Shown piece by piece: positions 7,903-16,281 of a stretch of DNA of 64,000 nt (the first letter of the stretch is position 1; the number at the start of each line of letters is the position of its first letter). The translations under genes were made by a program, and so were the position numbers. The stretch is from an uncultured Bacteroidales bacterium (lineage in GTDB: Bacteria > Bacteroidota > Bacteroidia > Bacteroidales > F082): NCBI GenBank assembly GCA_905233685.1, contig CAJOEZ010000003.1, positions 62,001 to 126,000 on the forward strand, in the 5' to 3' direction. The notes under the pieces were generated by a model. It was not told the DNA's origin, did no database searches, and saw nothing but the letters and a program-made list of their open reading frames with translations.

Positions 7903-9461
7903 TTGATGGTCCAGCAATTCAAAGGTTCGATGTCAAGGTCGCTTTTTTCGGCGGCCCAGTCGATGAAGAGGGAACGGAGGTCGCGTTCGCTCTGCCAAAC
8001 GACATGGTTCTTGATGTCTTCCTGCGCCCAGCCCACGCCGTTGATGAGGTGGTTGCCGCCGCCCATCGAGCGGTAGGAATTCATCACCACGTTGTAGGTC
8101 TTGTCCATGTCGAAGGGCGTGCCGTCGGCCATGCTGAGGATTTTGATTCTTTCACCTTTGGGCTTTTTGTCATAGACTTCGTAAAGAATGCCCGCGCCCG
8201 AGTCGAAGTTGTAAATCGGGCTCTTCATCTCGTAGGCATATTCGAGATAGTCCTTCACCTCTTTTCCCGTCAAGGCCATGACAGCCAACGCGTTCTCGAA
8301 GGGATACCATACGAAGAAGTCATCCACAAAGAGTTTTCCGCCGAGAAGTGTCTTTCCGCTGCTCAGCGGAGCCGCCATCGAGATGTCGGCGTGTATGCCT
8401 TCGGCTTCAACAGTTTCCATTTGGCAGCGATGAATCTCATCGACCCAGAGGCAAGGCCCTTTGAAGGCATCGTCAGAATGGATGTCGTCGGCGATTTCGG
8501 CCACAATCCTTTCTTTGTATTCGCGGGCGCGGTCGAGGTAGGGTTGCAGCATAGCGAGAAACTCGGTGTCTTTCTCTTCATTTTCAGTGGGCACAATTTC
8601 AAGGCTGATTTGCGGTTTTTTACCTTTTTTCAGGTGCACTTCGGCCTTGGCCAAGCCTTGGGCGCGCACGCCCGAGTTGAGCACGCAAACTGTGTCGCCG
8701 GCCACGTTTACCACCTTATCGACTTTGGCGCGGTGGTCGTGACCAAAAAAGATAATGTCGAAGCCTGGGATGTTCTCAGCCACCCATTTTGTGGCGTTCT
8801 CGCGGCCTAAGGGATGATCGGGCGGCAGGTTTTGCGCCGTCGGCTCCCAACCCGAATGGAGCAATCCCACCATCAAATCAGGATGTTCTTTTTCTTGGAT
8901 GAGGTTCACCCATTTTTCGGCAGAGGCTTCCAATTGCTCGAAGCGCAAGCCTGGCCTTAAACGGTCGGGCACCCAAGTGACGACATAGGGTGTCAGCAGG
9001 CCCAAAACCGCGATTTTGAACCCATCGCGCTCCAATATAATATAAGGTGTGAAATAGGGCTCGCCTGTCGTCTCGTCAATGACATTGGCGGCCAAAACGG
9101 GCGCTTGGGTCTCAGAATACACGCGGTCGAACACTTTGCGTCCGGCCTCAATATCGTGATTTCCAACGCCAACGGCATCGTAAGGGAAGTAGTTGAGCAC
9201 TTGCGAAACGAGGTTCGGGTGTTCGGCGTCTTGGTTGGAGCAATACTGGAACGGCGTTCCTTGCAGGTTGTCGCCATTGTCCAAAAGAATCAGTTTGTCG
9301 CCCAGTTCAGCCTTCATCTTCTTGATGAGGTGGGCATCGTTGGCAAATTCATCGTAATGTCCGTGAGTATCAGTAGTTTCGATAAAGGTCAAGGTGGTTT
9401 CTTTTGGTGCACAGGAGGCAAAAATAGCGGTCATAATGAACATAAGAAGGTTTCTTTTCAT
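7899..9461 (-). CDS. 5'-nucleotidase / UDP-sugar hydrolase-type metallophosphoesterase lipoprotein
   Basis: The protein has the two-domain layout of secreted 5'-nucleotidases. An N-terminal calcineurin-like phosphoesterase domain carries the metal motifs ETTDTHGHYDEF, VGNHDIEAG and FGHDHRAK. A C-terminal 5'-nucleotidase domain ends with GGGNHLINGVG and similar substrate-binding segments. It should hydrolyse nucleotides or related phosphoesters outside the cytoplasm. The start at 9461 gives MKRNLLMFIMTAIFASCAPK, a lipoprotein signal with lipobox Cys, and about 520 residues; an upstream in-frame ATG would add 41 residues that bury the signal peptide and run into the divergent promoter region, so I rejected it. 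Its stop overlaps the DUF2851 start. Confidence 0.9.
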   Translation of the reverse strand: MKRNLLMFIMTAIFASCAPKETTLTFIETTDTHGHYDEFANDAHLIKKMKAELGDKLILLDNGDNLQGTPFQYCSNQDAEHPNLVSQVLNYFPYDAVGVGNHDIEAGRKVFDRVYSETQAPVLAANVIDETTGEPYFTPYIILERDGFKIAVLGLLTPYVVTWVPDRLRPGLRFEQLEASAEKWVNLIQEKEHPDLMVGLLHSGWEPTAQNLPPDHPLGRENATKWVAENIPGFDIIFFGHDHRAKVDKVVNVAGDTVCVLNSGVRAQGLAKAEVHLKKGKKPQISLEIVPTENEEKDTEFLAMLQPYLDRAREYKERIVAEIADDIHSDDAFKGPCLWVDEIHRCQMETVEAEGIHADISMAAPLSSGKTLLGGKLFVDDFFVWYPFENALAVMALTGKEVKDYLEYAYEMKSPIYNFDSGAGILYEVYDKKPKGERIKILSMADGTPFDMDKTYNVVMNSYRSMGGGNHLINGVGWAQEDIKNHVVWQSERDLRSLFIDWAAEKSDLDIEPLNCWTIK

Positions 9462-9562
9462 TGTTGATGAGTTTTGAGCGATAAAAGTAGGGCTTTTTCC
9501 GCTATGTACGGCAACACGGGGAAAATTTTTCGCAAAACTGGGCGGTGTATCATATAATTCCG

Positions 9563-9570
9563 TATTTTTG
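9563..9570 (+). promoter_or_regulatory. Bacteroidota -7 promoter element for coiled-coil/zapA
   Basis: TATTTTTG matches TAnnTTTG. Transcription should start near 9576. This places the GTG at 9570 upstream of the transcript and argues for a later translation start. Confidence 0.55.
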
Positions 9571-9596
9571 TGCCACAATTCCAAACCGATTGCATC

Positions 9597-9890
9597 GTGG
9601 CCGACCTAAGCGTCATAGTATCCGATATTGAGCTGAAATTGAGGAAATTGATTGATGAAAAAAGTCAATTGGCCATGGAGAACAAGCGGCTTACGGAGGA
9701 AAACGGGGCATTGCTGCGCGAAAACACGGCCTTGCGCCAGTCCACCGAGGAGTTGAAGGATAAAATAAATAAAAGTACAATTGTTAACGCACTCGACAAC
9801 GAGGGAGAATTAGAAGAAGGAAGGAAACTCATTAAGGACTTGGTGAGGGAAATTGACCGATGCGTTTCGATTTTGAACAGTAAGGAATAA
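9597..9890 (+). CDS. Small coiled-coil protein upstream of zapA
   Basis: About 97 residues, almost all in a predicted coiled coil. Heptad-like spacing is visible in KLRKLIDEKSQLAMENKRL and in the Leu/Glu/Asn-rich stretch that follows it. A Lys/Glu-rich C-terminal helix ends in RCVSILNSKE. I placed the start at GTG 9597 because the promoter box 9563-9570 puts an earlier GTG (9570) at or before the transcription start; an ATG at M36 of the longer frame is another possibility. A small coiled-coil gene directly before zapA is a common Bacteroidota arrangement, suggesting a role in division-related assemblies, but no function is known. Confidence 0.7.
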   Translation: MADLSVIVSDIELKLRKLIDEKSQLAMENKRLTEENGALLRENTALRQSTEELKDKINKSTIVNALDNEGELEEGRKLIKDLVREIDRCVSILNSKE

Positions 9891-9914
9891 CTCAGATACT
9901 TGAATGTCAGCGAG

Positions 9915-10202
9915 ATGGATGAAATGACCATCAATATCACCCTGTTGGACAGGCCTTTCCGTTTGGCCGTGGCCCGCGCTGACGAGGAACGGGTCAGGAA
10001 GGCCGCCTCGCTCATCAACGAGCGGGTGAAGTTCTACGCGAAGCATTACGCTTACAAGGACGCGCAGGACTTGCTTTCGATGACGGCCCTGCAGTTCGCC
10101 ACTTCTGTAGTCAAGATGGAGTCTGAACTTTCCTTCAAGGACCAGGATCTGGAACGCAAACTGAACGAACTGAGCGCTTTATTGAGCAACCCACAAGCAT
10201 AG
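9915..10202 (+). CDS. zapA: Cell division protein ZapA
   Basis: The 95-residue protein fits ZapA, the small coiled-coil protein that binds and bundles FtsZ at mid-cell. The N-terminal beta-strand part reads MTINITLLDRPFRLAV, followed by the conserved helix EERVRKAASLINERVKFY and then a long helix ending in NELSALLSN. I prefer ATG 9915; a TTG 15 bases earlier and an ATG at 9924 are alternatives. It follows the coiled-coil gene by 24 bases. The order zapA, 6S-like RNA, rny also occurs in other Bacteroidota as I recall, and the zapA-6S linkage is known from Proteobacteria. Confidence 0.88.
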   Translation: MDEMTINITLLDRPFRLAVARADEERVRKAASLINERVKFYAKHYAYKDAQDLLSMTALQFATSVVKMESELSFKDQDLERKLNELSALLSNPQA

Positions 10203-10239
10203 TCCGCAGATTTTGCGGAACTTGGTTCTTTGAAGAGCT

Positions 10240-10435
10240 GGAACTGCCTGTTCAACGCATCTGGTAAACTCAACATTATCAACACATTAATCGGTTTACT
10301 CGCGCACTGTAAAAACAGGCCTCATTCCTTTCGGGGAAGTGCTTCGGCACCGGTGGACGTTTGCGCAACGCGGTGACCACAAGCGTATTCTTTGGAGTTT
10401 ACACACTTCCAACGGGCAGGCAGTTTCTTTTGTTT
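10240..10435 (+). ncRNA. ssrS: Probable 6S RNA
   Basis: The 268-base gap between zapA and rny folds into one long interrupted hairpin. The closing stem pairs 10240-10250 with 10417-10427 (core AACTGCCTG/CAGGCAGTT). A second stem pairs GTAAACTC at 10264-10271 with GAGTTTAC at 10395-10402. The middle is an open region plus small hairpins, including GTGC-TTCG-GCAC near 10339-10350. A T-rich stretch follows the closing stem. A rod of about 190 bases with a large central bubble is the hallmark of 6S RNA, which binds the RNA polymerase holoenzyme as a promoter mimic. Position next to zapA supports this. The ends are estimates, and a covariance-model search was not possible. A separate hairpin, TCCGCA/TGCGGA at 10203-10219, precedes it. 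Confidence 0.72.
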
Positions 10436-10470
10436 CTTCCCTCACGAGTCGGGTAAAAACAGAGTTTAAA

Positions 10471-12039
10471 ATGTTATTACTCGAAATCTCAACAACAACA
10501 CTGATCATCATCGCCGTAGTGGCCCTGGTCGTGGGGCTTGCGGTGGGTTATTTCATCACGTCCACCCTACTGAAAAAAGCCGTCATCAAAGAAGAAACCG
10601 CCTTGCTTGAAGAAGCCAAGGAGAAAGCTGAAGTCATCAAGAAAGAGCGCATTCTTCAAGCCAAGGAGAAGTTCCTCCAGATGAAGGACGAGCACGAAAA
10701 GGCCTGCAACGACCGCAAACGCGAGCTGGCCAGTGCCGAAAACCGCATCAACCAACTGAAACAAGACGCCAACAAGAAGATGGAAGAGGCTCAACGTAAG
10801 GCCAAGGAGGTTCAAGCCGCCCAGCAGCGCGTCGAGGCCCAAATGGAGAGCATCGACAAGAAGAAGGCCGACCTCGACCGCATCTACAGCGAGGAGACGA
10901 CAAAACTGGAAGCTATTTCGGGCCTCTCAGCCAAGGAAGCCAAAGCCCAACTCATCGAACTCATTAAGGAAGAAGCCCAAGCCGACGCCATGGTGTACGT
11001 GAAGGAAGTGACCGAGGAAGCCAAGATGAGCGCGGCCCAGACGGCCAAGAAAATCGTGTTGGAGACCATCCAGCGCACAGCCTCAGAGACGGCGGTGGAG
11101 AACACCGTCAGTGTGTTCAACATCGAGAACGACGAAATCAAGGGCCGCATCATCGGTCGCGAAGGCCGCAACATCCGCGCTCTTGAGTCGCTCACCGGCG
11201 TTGAAATCATTATCGACGACAGCCCAGATGCCATCCTCATCTCTGGCTTCGACCCGATTCGCCGTGAGATTGCACGCCTCTCACTGCAAAAACTAGTCAC
11301 CGACGGTCGCATCCACCCTGCCCGCATCGAAGAAGTGGTGCATAAGGTGGAAAAGCAAGTGGATCAGGAAATTATCGAGACCGGCAAGCGCACTTCCATC
11401 GACCTTGGCATCCACAACCTCAACCCCGAGCTTATCAAGATGGTGGGCCGCATGAAGTATCGTACTTCCTATGGTCAGAACCTGTTGCAACACTCCATTG
11501 AGACGGCCAAACTTTGCGCCACCATGGCTGCTGAACTCGGCCTCAACGTGAAAGCCGCCAAGCGCGCAGGTTTCCTCCACGATATTGGTAAGGTGGCTGA
11601 GAACGAGGAAGAGCTACCGCACGCCATCCTCGGCATGAAGGTGGCCGAACGCCTCAAGGAAAAGCCCGACATCTGCAACGCCATCGGTGCCCACCATGAT
11701 GAAATCGAGATGGACAACCTGATTTCGCCCATTGTGCAGGTGTGCGACGCCATCTCTGGCGCTCGTCCGGGTGCCCGCCGCGAGGTGGTCGAGGCTTACA
11801 TCCAGCGTCTCAACAAGCTGGAAGACATGGCCATGAGCTATCCTGGGGTGGTGAAGACTTACGCCATCCAAGCGGGCCGCGAGTTGCGCGTCATCGTGGG
11901 TGCCGACAAGGTGACCGACCAAGACGCCGACCGCATTGCCTACGACCTCTCAAAGCAGATTCAGACCGAGATGACCTATCCGGGTCAAATCAAGATTACG
12001 GTCATCCGCGAGACGAGAGCCGTAAGCTACGCGAAATAA
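10471..12039 (+). CDS. rny: Ribonuclease Y
   Basis: The 522-residue protein is RNase Y, a membrane-anchored endoribonuclease that starts mRNA decay. It has an N-terminal membrane helix ([18 protein letters not shown]), a long charged coiled coil to about residue 200, and a KH RNA-binding domain with [15 protein letters not shown]. The HD domain carries FLHDIGK (His370-Asp371), GAHHDEIE and a C-terminal region ending in [11 protein letters not shown] placed the start at ATG 10471; the open frame extends upstream to 10339, but that stretch is the 6S-like RNA. A good terminator follows at 12065-12093. Confidence 0.95.
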   Translation: MLLLEISTTTLIIIAVVALVVGLAVGYFITSTLLKKAVIKEETALLEEAKEKAEVIKKERILQAKEKFLQMKDEHEKACNDRKRELASAENRINQLKQDANKKMEEAQRKAKEVQAAQQRVEAQMESIDKKKADLDRIYSEETTKLEAISGLSAKEAKAQLIELIKEEAQADAMVYVKEVTEEAKMSAAQTAKKIVLETIQRTASETAVENTVSVFNIENDEIKGRIIGREGRNIRALESLTGVEIIIDDSPDAILISGFDPIRREIARLSLQKLVTDGRIHPARIEEVVHKVEKQVDQEIIETGKRTSIDLGIHNLNPELIKMVGRMKYRTSYGQNLLQHSIETAKLCATMAAELGLNVKAAKRAGFLHDIGKVAENEEELPHAILGMKVAERLKEKPDICNAIGAHHDEIEMDNLISPIVQVCDAISGARPGARREVVEAYIQRLNKLEDMAMSYPGVVKTYAIQAGRELRVIVGADKVTDQDADRIAYDLSKQIQTEMTYPGQIKITVIRETRAVSYAK

Positions 12040-12064
12040 ATAGTTTTAGTAGTATGATTGTTAG

Positions 12065-12093
12065 AGGCTGTCCCGAATTGGGGCAGCCTTTTT
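12065..12093 (+). terminator. Intrinsic terminator of rny
   Basis: A 10-bp stem AGGCTGTCCC/GGGGCAGCCT (one G-T pair) with loop GAATT is followed by five T. Confidence 0.88.
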
Positions 12094-12095
12094 CG

Positions 12096-13259
12096 TCATT
12101 CCACCCCCACATTCATGCGACCCATAAGGCGGAGCAACGGAGTAAGAAGCGTGAACAGCAGGTCGTAAATCAATAGGCCAGGCAACAGCCCTTTTTCGCC
12201 CAAACGCTTGGATGCTTTGTGGTAGATAATAAGTTGGGTTCCATAGCGTAACAGGAAAAAGAACACCAAAATGGGGATGTAAAACACGGCACCGAACGAC
12301 AAGGCAAAGGCGGGCTTCAGGCAGAGCAAGGCAATGAACGAGGCATAAAAAACGAACTGGGACAAGTAAAAGAGACCCAACGAGAACCTCGCCCTTGCGC
12401 TGTATTTAGGGATGGTGGAATAACGGCTACTCTTTTGTCGCATCCAAAGTTTGAAGCTCTGCGCAGGCGTAGTGAGGATGGCGTTGTCGGCATCAATCAG
12501 GGCTTGGGTGTTGCGCTTGGTGGCCACTTGACTGACGAACAAGTCATCATCACCGACGGAGGTGGTGTAATGCGAAATAAATCCTTTATTTCTGTAAAAC
12601 AGCTCCTTACGATACGAAAGGTTCTTCCCGATACCCATGTAGGGATGTCCTTTCAGGGCCGCTGAGAGGTAGAGCAAGCCTTGTTGCAAGTTGTCGAAGC
12701 GCATAAGGCGGTTGAAGCTGTTTTTCCGCTGCATGATGGGACTGTAGCCGATGACCATTTCCGTGTGCTTTCCGTAGCATTCGACTACGCTGCGAAGCCA
12801 TAAGTCGTTGGAAGGCATACAGTTGCATTCAGTGAGGAGAATGAGGTCGTTTTTGGCTGATTTGATGCCCATTGAGAGCGGGAACTTCTTGCCATTGAAG
12901 AAATTAAGGTGCTGCTTGAGCTGCACGGGCTTGATTCTCGGTTCCTTGCGTTCGAGGTCTTTCAGATATTCCTCAGTTTCGTCATCAGAGCAATCGTTGA
13001 CGATAACAATCTCAAAATCAGGATAATCCTGATAGAGTAGGGCAGGAACAAGTTCAGTGAGGTATTCGTAGGCGTCGCGGGCGCAGAGAACCACAGAGAC
13101 AGGTTCCAACGCCGCGTCTTCCTTATGCCAGGGCTTCTTTTTGTGGAAAGCCACTTTTGAAAACACGCCCCAATGATAGGCAAGTTGGATGAGCAGGGCT
13201 ATGGCGAAGCAAACTAAAACAATGAAACTGAATTGGTTGTAGAAAAATTCGATATGCAC
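12096..13259 (-). CDS. Membrane-associated family 2 glycosyltransferase
   Basis: The 387-residue protein has an N-terminal membrane helix, a GT-A type glycosyltransferase domain and two or three C-terminal membrane helices. The nucleotide-binding strand PVSVVLCARDAYEYL (from about residue 53) and EIVIVNDCSDDETEEYL (around 83) are typical of GT2. Where relatives usually read LLTDADC, this protein reads LLTECNC (residues 141-147), so the metal-binding DxD is replaced by E-C-N. Later motifs such as VGDDDLFVSQVA (acceptor site ED/DD) and a basic QKSSRYSTI are present. It may add sugars to an envelope glycan, but the donor and acceptor are unknown. It is transcribed away from tgt. Confidence 0.82.
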   Translation of the reverse strand: MHIEFFYNQFSFIVLVCFAIALLIQLAYHWGVFSKVAFHKKKPWHKEDAALEPVSVVLCARDAYEYLTELVPALLYQDYPDFEIVIVNDCSDDETEEYLKDLERKEPRIKPVQLKQHLNFFNGKKFPLSMGIKSAKNDLILLTECNCMPSNDLWLRSVVECYGKHTEMVIGYSPIMQRKNSFNRLMRFDNLQQGLLYLSAALKGHPYMGIGKNLSYRKELFYRNKGFISHYTTSVGDDDLFVSQVATKRNTQALIDADNAILTTPAQSFKLWMRQKSSRYSTIPKYSARARFSLGLFYLSQFVFYASFIALLCLKPAFALSFGAVFYIPILVFFFLLRYGTQLIIYHKASKRLGEKGLLPGLLIYDLLFTLLTPLLRLMGRMNVGVE

Positions 13260-13282
13260 GGTTCAAGAATTATTGATTCTTG

Positions 13283-13290
13283 CAAAAATA
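13283..13290 (-). promoter_or_regulatory. Bacteroidota -7 promoter element for the glycosyltransferase
   Basis: Minus strand reads TATTTTTG, 24 bases upstream of the ATG at 13259. It is back to back with the tgt promoter. Confidence 0.5.
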
Positions 13291-13327
13291 GGAAAAATGT
13301 TGGGATGTTTGACATCGAAAAAAGTCT

Positions 13328-13335
13328 TATTTTTG
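13328..13335 (+). promoter_or_regulatory. Bacteroidota -7 promoter element for tgt
   Basis: TATTTTTG matches TAnnTTTG, 18 bases before the tgt ATG. An AGGAG ribosome-binding site (about 13344-13348) lies between them, one of the few clear Shine-Dalgarno sequences in the window. Confidence 0.55.
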
Positions 13336-13353
13336 CACAAAAAAGGAGAAACA

Positions 13354-14484
13354 ATGAAATATAGCATTGCAGCCAACGATTCCAAGAGCAACGCAAGGGC
13401 GGGACTTTTGATGACGGACCACGGCCCCATTGAAACACCCATTTTCATGCCTGTCGGGACGGCGGGCACGGTGAAGGCTTGTCACCTCCGCGATGTGCGC
13501 GACGAGGCCAAGGCACAAATCATTTTGGGCAACACTTATCACCTTTATTTGCGTCCCGGCCTTGATGTTCTCGAAGCCGCAGGAGGCCTCCACAAGTTCA
13601 ACGGCTGGGACCGGGCCATCCTCACGGATAGTGGTGGTTTTCAGGTGTTTTCATTGACGGGCATCCGCAAAATGAAGGAGGAAGGCGTGACGTTCCAGTC
13701 GCACATCGATGGTTCAAGACACCTTTTTACGCCTGAAAAGGTGATAGATATCCAGCGCAGCATCGGGGCTGACATTATGATGGCTTTCGACGAATGTACG
13801 CCAGGCACGGCGGATTACCAATACGCCAAAAAAAGCATGGAACTGACCCATCGCTGGCTCGACCGTTGCTGCGACCGTTTCGCCGAAACCGAGCCAAAAT
13901 ACGGCTACGAGCAAGCTTTATTTCCCATCGTGCAGGGCTGTGTCTATCGCGACCTCCGCGAACAATCGGCTGAACACGTTGCCTCGAAAGACGCCGCCGG
14001 CAATGCCATCGGTGGATTGGCCGTGGGCGAGCCGACCGAGAAGATGTATGAGATGATTGAGCTGGTGAACACCATCCTGCCGAAAGACAGGCCGCGTTAC
14101 CTGATGGGCGTGGGCACACCAGCCAATATTCTCGAGTCCATCTCACGTGGCGTGGACATGTTCGACTGCGTCATGCCGACGCGCAACGGTCGCAACGGCA
14201 TGATTTTCACTTCTGAAGGCATCATCAACCTGAAAAACGAGAAGTGGAAAACCGACTTCTCGCCCGTCGACCCTAACGGTGAAACTTTCGTCGACACGCA
14301 ATATTCACGGGCCTATCTGCGTCATCTGTTTGTGGCGGGCGAGATTCTCGGCCCTATGATTGCCAGCCTGCACAACATCGGGTTCTACCTGTGGCTCGTC
14401 CGCGAAGCAAGAAAACATATCATCGGGGGCGATTTCACAGAATGGCGCGATATGATGTTGCAAAAAGTCACCAAAAGACTGTAA
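13354..14484 (+). CDS. tgt: tRNA-guanine transglycosylase (queuine/preQ1 insertion)
   Basis: The 376-residue protein is a bacterial-type Tgt, which swaps guanine 34 for preQ1 in GUN-anticodon tRNAs. Landmarks are MPVGTAGTVKACHLRDV, TDSGGFQVFSL with the general-base Asp, GGLAVGEPTEKMYEM, and FDCVMPTRNGRNG with the nucleophilic Asp. The C-terminal part usually holds a zinc site built from a CxCxxC motif and a His. Here the same place reads DPNGETFVDTQYSRAYLRHL, with no Cys; this seems to be a Bacteroidota habit. Start is ATG 13354 with AGGAG upstream; the longer frame is not supported. The stop abuts the LptF/G gene. Confidence 0.93.
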   Translation: MKYSIAANDSKSNARAGLLMTDHGPIETPIFMPVGTAGTVKACHLRDVRDEAKAQIILGNTYHLYLRPGLDVLEAAGGLHKFNGWDRAILTDSGGFQVFSLTGIRKMKEEGVTFQSHIDGSRHLFTPEKVIDIQRSIGADIMMAFDECTPGTADYQYAKKSMELTHRWLDRCCDRFAETEPKYGYEQALFPIVQGCVYRDLREQSAEHVASKDAAGNAIGGLAVGEPTEKMYEMIELVNTILPKDRPRYLMGVGTPANILESISRGVDMFDCVMPTRNGRNGMIFTSEGIINLKNEKWKTDFSPVDPNGETFVDTQYSRAYLRHLFVAGEILGPMIASLHNIGFYLWLVREARKHIIGGDFTEWRDMMLQKVTKRL

Positions 14485-15564
14485 ATGAAGAAATTAGATT
14501 TATATATCTTCAAGAAGTTCATCGGCACGTTTTTCTTCGCGATTTCGATGCTCATCCTGATTGTCATCATTTTCGACTTGTCGGAGAATCTCAACAGCTT
14601 TCTGAAGAACAACGCTCCGTGGCAACGGGTGCTGGTAGATTATTATATTACTTCCATACCTTATTACATCAACCTGTTCATCCATTTATTTGCTTTCATC
14701 GCGGTGGTGTTTTTCACTTCCAAAATGGCTGCTCATACCGAGATTGTGGCTATTTTGAGTAGTGGTATCAGCTTTTGGCGGTTTTTGTATCCTTACATTT
14801 TGGCTGCCGTCACCATTATGATTATGTCGTTGTATTTCGGCAACTTCTTGATTCCCAGAACAAACGAGATTCGACGACGGTTCAAGGACGAGTATATGGA
14901 ACGGCTCACCCACAGTGCAGGCCGCGATATTCACGTTCAAATTGGCAAGGACGAGTATGTGTACGTGGAGAGCTACAATATCTCAAAAGAATACGGCTAT
15001 AAGTTTGCGTGGGAGAAATACGAAGGCAGTGAGCTGAAATTCAAGGCGTTGTCTGACATTCTCTATAAGGACACCACGGGGACATACAATTGGCGCCTTG
15101 ACCCGTATGCCATCCGATACATCGACGGCGATAATGAGCTTTTGGTGCAAGGCCGCAACCTTGACACGGTGATGAACCTGCTCCCCAAGGACCTTTACAA
15201 AATGAAGGAGGACTTCGAGGAAATGAATTATTTCGAGCTTCGCGACCACATCTTGGAGATGAAGCAGAAAGGCACCGAAGGCGTGAAAGCTTACGAGGTG
15301 GAGATGCACCGCCGCATGGCTGACCCTGCCGCCATCGTTATCCTCACGCTCATTGGCGCGGCCTTGTCGAGCCGAAAGGTGAGGGGAGGCATCGGCTTGC
15401 ATCTCGGCATCGGCATCACCATCGCATTTTCTTATATCCTTTTCATGCAGATTTCCAAGTCGTTCGCCATATCGGGCAGCCTCTCGCCCGCCTTGGCCGT
15501 GTGGATTCCTAACATGATTTTCTGCGTGCTGGGGGCTTATTTGCTGCGAAAGGCACCGAAATAA
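14485..15564 (+). CDS. LptF/LptG family permease
   Basis: The 359-residue protein is a YjgP/YjgQ-type permease, a membrane half of the LPS transporter LptB2FG that extracts LPS from the inner membrane. Three helices lie within residues 15-120 (FIGTFFFAISMLILIVIIFDL, then two more near 55-75 and 95-115), a periplasmic beta-jellyroll fills about residues 130-280, and three more helices close the protein. The fragments LIPRTNEIRRRF and HRRMADPAAIVILTLIGAAL are typical. It starts directly after the tgt stop (TAAATG), a linkage found in many Bacteroidota. Whether it acts as LptF or LptG is not decidable here. Confidence 0.9.
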   Translation: MKKLDLYIFKKFIGTFFFAISMLILIVIIFDLSENLNSFLKNNAPWQRVLVDYYITSIPYYINLFIHLFAFIAVVFFTSKMAAHTEIVAILSSGISFWRFLYPYILAAVTIMIMSLYFGNFLIPRTNEIRRRFKDEYMERLTHSAGRDIHVQIGKDEYVYVESYNISKEYGYKFAWEKYEGSELKFKALSDILYKDTTGTYNWRLDPYAIRYIDGDNELLVQGRNLDTVMNLLPKDLYKMKEDFEEMNYFELRDHILEMKQKGTEGVKAYEVEMHRRMADPAAIVILTLIGAALSSRKVRGGIGLHLGIGITIAFSYILFMQISKSFAISGSLSPALAVWIPNMIFCVLGAYLLRKAPK

Positions 15565-15667
15565 CAGATTTTCAGATTTTTACATATTTTCTGCAAAATT
15601 TTCCGCCTAAATTCCCGACTTTTGCTTAATTTAGCCACTTCAATCGTAACGCTAAAAACTACGCACC

Positions 15668-16279
15668 ATGCACATCGCAATCGCAGGCAACATCGGCTCG
15701 GGAAAGACCACGCTCACGGGCCTTTTGGCAAAACACTTTAACTGGACGCCTCATTATGAGGAAGTTGAGCACAACCCTTATTTGGACAGCTTTTACGAGG
15801 ACATGCAACGCTGGTCGTTCAACATCCAGATTTTCTTCCTCAACAGCCGTTTCCGTCAGGTGGTGGACATCCGCAACAGCGGCAAGGACGTCATCCAAGA
15901 CCGCACCATTTACGAGGACGCCAATATTTTCGCGGCCAACCTTTACTCGATGGGACTGATGGAAACCCGTGATTTTGAGAACTATAAGTCGCTGTTCGAG
16001 CTGATGACCAAGTTTCTCCAGCCGCCCGATTTGCTGATTTACCTTCGCGCTTCGGTGCCGACGCTGATACGACACATTGCCAAGCGCAACCGCGAGTTTG
16101 AGCAGTCCATCAGCATTAGTTATTTGACCAACCTCAACGAGCGTTACGAGGAGTGGATTAGCCACTACTCCGATGGCAAATTGCTCATCGTCGATACCGA
16201 CAACATCGACCTCGAAAAGCCCGAGGATCTCGGCACTATCGTGGATCGCATAGAAGGCTCACTTAATGGATTATTCTGA
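15668..16279 (+). CDS. Deoxynucleoside kinase (dAdo/dGuo kinase type)
   Basis: The 203-residue protein has a P-loop at residues 7-14 (GNIGSGKT), the motif DRTIYEDANIF that corresponds to the kinase DRS/ERS signature, and the LID-like region PTLIRHIAKRNREFEQSI. This is the deoxyribonucleoside kinase fold that phosphorylates deoxyadenosine or deoxyguanosine for nucleotide salvage. Length fits the bacterial enzymes. An imperfect -7 box (TAATTTAG at 15627-15634) lies 34 bases upstream. The next gene, kdsB, starts 2 bases after the stop, so the two head one operon that may continue to the HerA-like ATPase. Confidence 0.88.
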   Translation: MHIAIAGNIGSGKTTLTGLLAKHFNWTPHYEEVEHNPYLDSFYEDMQRWSFNIQIFFLNSRFRQVVDIRNSGKDVIQDRTIYEDANIFAANLYSMGLMETRDFENYKSLFELMTKFLQPPDLLIYLRASVPTLIRHIAKRNREFEQSISISYLTNLNERYEEWISHYSDGKLLIVDTDNIDLEKPEDLGTIVDRIEGSLNGLF

Positions 16280-16281
16280 AT

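Noticed and set aside
9570-9596. GTG start for the coiled-coil gene
   Set aside because: It overlaps the -7 promoter element, so it would lie before the transcript start.
10339-10470. Upstream extension of rny
   Set aside because: The extension covers the 6S-like RNA and would bury the N-terminal membrane anchor; ATG 10471 fits the family.
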